A stretch of DNA of 64,000 nucleotides from an uncultured Myxococcales bacterium (GTDB lineage: Bacteria; Myxococcota_A; Polyangia; Polyangiales; Polyangiaceae). The notes under the pieces are model-generated. The model was given only the letters and a program-made list of their open reading frames with translations, was not told the origin of the DNA and searched no databases. The position numbers and the translations under genes are program-made. Location of the stretch: NCBI GenBank assembly GCA_937949945.1, contig CALFEQ010000031.1, positions 1 to 64,000 on the forward strand, given 5' to 3'. This document shows, one piece after another, positions 62,511 through 64,000 of the stretch (position 1 is the first letter of the stretch; each line of letters starts with the position of its first letter).

Positions 62511-63587
62511 ATGAGTCAGTCGATTGGAATTCTGGGCGTGGGCACCTACCTTCCTCCGACCATCCGCAAGAACGACTGGTGGTCGGACACCACCGTCGAG
62601 GAGTGGAAGGAGAAGGCGTCGCGTCGACTCGAACGCATTCGAGCCGAATTCGAGAAGGAGACGGGGCCCGGCGCCAAGATGACGATGGAGGCCATCGCCG
62701 CGCTCGCGGACGACCCCTTCCAGGGCGCGCGGGAACGCCGCGTGATGCCCGAGGGCATGAAGGCGTCCGACATGGAGACGGCCGCCGCTCGCGAGGCGCT
62801 CGAGCGCTCCGGCATCTCGAAGGACCAGATCGACCTGGTCCTCAGCTACACGATGATTCCCGACTACATCAACGTGCCGTCGGCCTGCGTGGTCCACGGG
62901 AACCTCGGCCTGAACGAGCGCTGCACGACCCTCGCCGTCGACGCCGTCTGCAACTCGTTCCTCATGCAGCTCACCCTCGCCCGCTCGATGATCGCGAGTG
63001 GCCAGGCGAAGTACGCGCTGCTCACGCAATCGTCGGCGCTCACCAAGCTGCCGCCGTCCGGGGAGCTGATGGACGCATGGGTCGGTGATGCGGCCTCGGC
63101 CGTCGTCGTCGGCCCGGTGTCGGAGGGGCGCGGGATTCTTTCGTACTCGCATCACACGGATGGAACGCGCTGGGGCGCCCTCGTGTGCGGTGTTCCGGGT
63201 CGGCGTTGGTACGACGACAAGTGCGTCGCCTACTCGGAGGATCATCTGGCGAACCTCGACATGGTGGTCCGCATCACCGAGCGGGCGAAGCAGGTGCTGT
63301 CCGAAGCGGTCGCGGAAGCGGGAGCGAAGCCCGAGGACGTGAACTTCTATGCTTCGCACCAGGCATTCAAATGGCTGCGCTCGGTCAGCCAGGCGTACGC
63401 GGGGTTCGTCAACGCGCGCGCCGTCGACCACTTCGAGTGGACGGGGACCGTGAGCGCGGTGAACCTTCCGCTTCAGCTTGCGATCGGCGAGCGCGAGGGT
63501 CTCCTCCGCCCTGGAGACTTGGTCGCGTGCTTCCAAGGCGGCACCGGCATGACCTGGTCGGGGATGACGCTCCGCTGGGGCACGTGA
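62511..63587 (+). CDS. Ketosynthase III (FabH-like) with intact Cys-His-Asn triad
   Basis: A 358-residue protein from ATG 62511, with a GGAG site eight bases upstream. The triad is Cys147 (AVDAVCNSF), His283 (YASHQAF) and Asn318 (GTVSAVNLP), so condensation or acyl transfer should work. The end DLVACFQGGTGMTW replaces the usual glycine-rich FabH ending. An insertion of about 60 residues (DTTVEEWKEKASRRLERI...) near the N-terminus departs from housekeeping FabH. Such homologues often act in secondary metabolism as acyltransferases. No acyl-carrier protein or fatty-acid genes are beside it. Confidence 0.85.
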   Translation: MSQSIGILGVGTYLPPTIRKNDWWSDTTVEEWKEKASRRLERIRAEFEKETGPGAKMTMEAIAALADDPFQGARERRVMPEGMKASDMETAAAREALERSGISKDQIDLVLSYTMIPDYINVPSACVVHGNLGLNERCTTLAVDAVCNSFLMQLTLARSMIASGQAKYALLTQSSALTKLPPSGELMDAWVGDAASAVVVGPVSEGRGILSYSHHTDGTRWGALVCGVPGRRWYDDKCVAYSEDHLANLDMVVRITERAKQVLSEAVAEAGAKPEDVNFYASHQAFKWLRSVSQAYAGFVNARAVDHFEWTGTVSAVNLPLQLAIGEREGLLRPGDLVACFQGGTGMTWSGMTLRWGT

Positions 63588-63607
63588 GACGCTTCGCCTG
63601 AGCGACC

Positions 63608-64000
63608 ATGAAGGAGGTCTCGGTCCGCATCCTCGAGATGTTCTTCCGGGAGCTGCGAAAGAAGCGGCTCCCGCCGGAGGTGTTGGTCGAGGGCGTGGGC
63701 TACCCGGTGGCTCACTTCGAGAACAAGCACGAACGCATCGAATGGGATGCGTTCGTGCGCATGATGGAGAACGCCCAACGGATCTGGACCGAGGACGAGA
63801 TCGTCGAGATGGGAGGGGCGTGGATCGACTCTCCCTTCCTCCAACACACCCGGCTGATCGCCGGCGCGCTCTTCACACCGAAGCAGTTCTATCGGTGGCT
63901 CGCGTCGGACACGAAGCCCTCGCGGCTCGGCGCCAGCGTGCAGATGTTCACGTGCATCACGACCACGTACCAGGAGCTCGATGCGCGTCGTCTGCGACTG
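63608..64000 (+). CDS. N-terminal part of an unidentified protein, cut by window edge
   Basis: An open frame of 131 codons from ATG 63608 to the end of the window, 20 bp behind the ketosynthase gene. It is a soluble alpha/beta sequence (MKEVSVRILEMFFRELRKKRLPPEVLVEGV in two pieces, IEWDAFVRMMENAQ, FTPKQFYRWLASD). The pattern of short helices around EWDAFVRMMENA faintly recalls the ligand-binding N-terminus of AraC-type regulators. It may be the sensor part of a larger regulator or kinase, but I cannot identify it. Confidence 0.55.
   Translation, partial: MKEVSVRILEMFFRELRKKRLPPEVLVEGVGYPVAHFENKHERIEWDAFVRMMENAQRIWTEDEIVEMGGAWIDSPFLQHTRLIAGALFTPKQFYRWLASDTKPSRLGASVQMFTCITTTYQELDARRLRL

Overview
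This is about 64 kb of very GC-rich DNA with strong third-codon-position bias. It looks like a member of the Myxococcota (Polyangia-like); this is inferred from gene content, as no rRNA is present. The clues are many small lipoproteins with Asp/Ala/Gly-rich linkers, Ser/Thr kinases including one with the HRDVSPQN catalytic loop, sigma-54 activators, RCC1-repeat and BNR-propeller lipoproteins, and a stray type III secretion gene pair. Two tRNA genes (Pro-TGG, Ala-CGC) are present. I see no insertion sequence, prophage or CRISPR array.

Layout. 0-13.6 kb: envelope and secreted proteins, a Csp-type copper-storage protein, a cyclic-nucleotide-binding protein, and an overlapping XPB helicase/Bax1 (DUF790) nuclease pair. 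13.6-14.2 kb: two gene remnants back to back, a carboxymuconolactone decarboxylase and an ECF41-type sigma factor, each missing its 5' end at the same junction. 14.2-25.9 kb: PARP-type zinc-finger protein, EttA, exonuclease III, a heptanucleotide-repeat element, a TrkA-N ion-channel-like protein, two Ser/Thr kinases, and a small operon with an ECF-like sigma factor. 26-31 kb: tRNA-Pro, a collagen-like lipoprotein, a methyltransferase and an RCC1-repeat lipoprotein.

31.2-44 kb is the most coherent block: a KefC-type antiporter plus universal stress protein, divergent from a complete nine-gene N-type ATPase operon (atpDCQRBEFAG). A second universal stress protein, a Vitreoscilla-type haemoglobin, an erythromycin-esterase-family protein and a CBS-domain protein follow. 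I find good -24/-12 (sigma-54) promoter matches, with GG-N10-GC spacing, in front of the antiporter, the haemoglobin, the esterase and the CBS gene. The block therefore reads as one sigma-54-controlled stress, energy and low-oxygen regulon. The N-ATPase c subunit has a two-carboxylate ion site.

44-53.7 kb: a secreted cysteine-peptidase-like protein behind a dyad-rich promoter, lipoproteins, tRNA-Ala, an orphan SctR/FliP-FliO pair, aspartokinase, and a lipoprotein with three DsbA-like domains. 53.8-60.5 kb is regulatory: a receiver-less sigma-54 activator, an NtrC-type regulator with GAFTSA instead of GAFTGA, a FliA-family sigma factor, a PilZ protein, a receiver-EAL protein and an unusual HTH-receiver fusion. 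60.5-64 kb: a ThDP enzyme, a ketosynthase III homologue and the start of an unidentified gene, a possible small-molecule (acyloin-like) signalling locus.

Four genes are disrupted by single-base indels, each in a run of four to six G or C. Homopolymer errors in the assembly, or slippage, should be considered before calling them pseudogenes.
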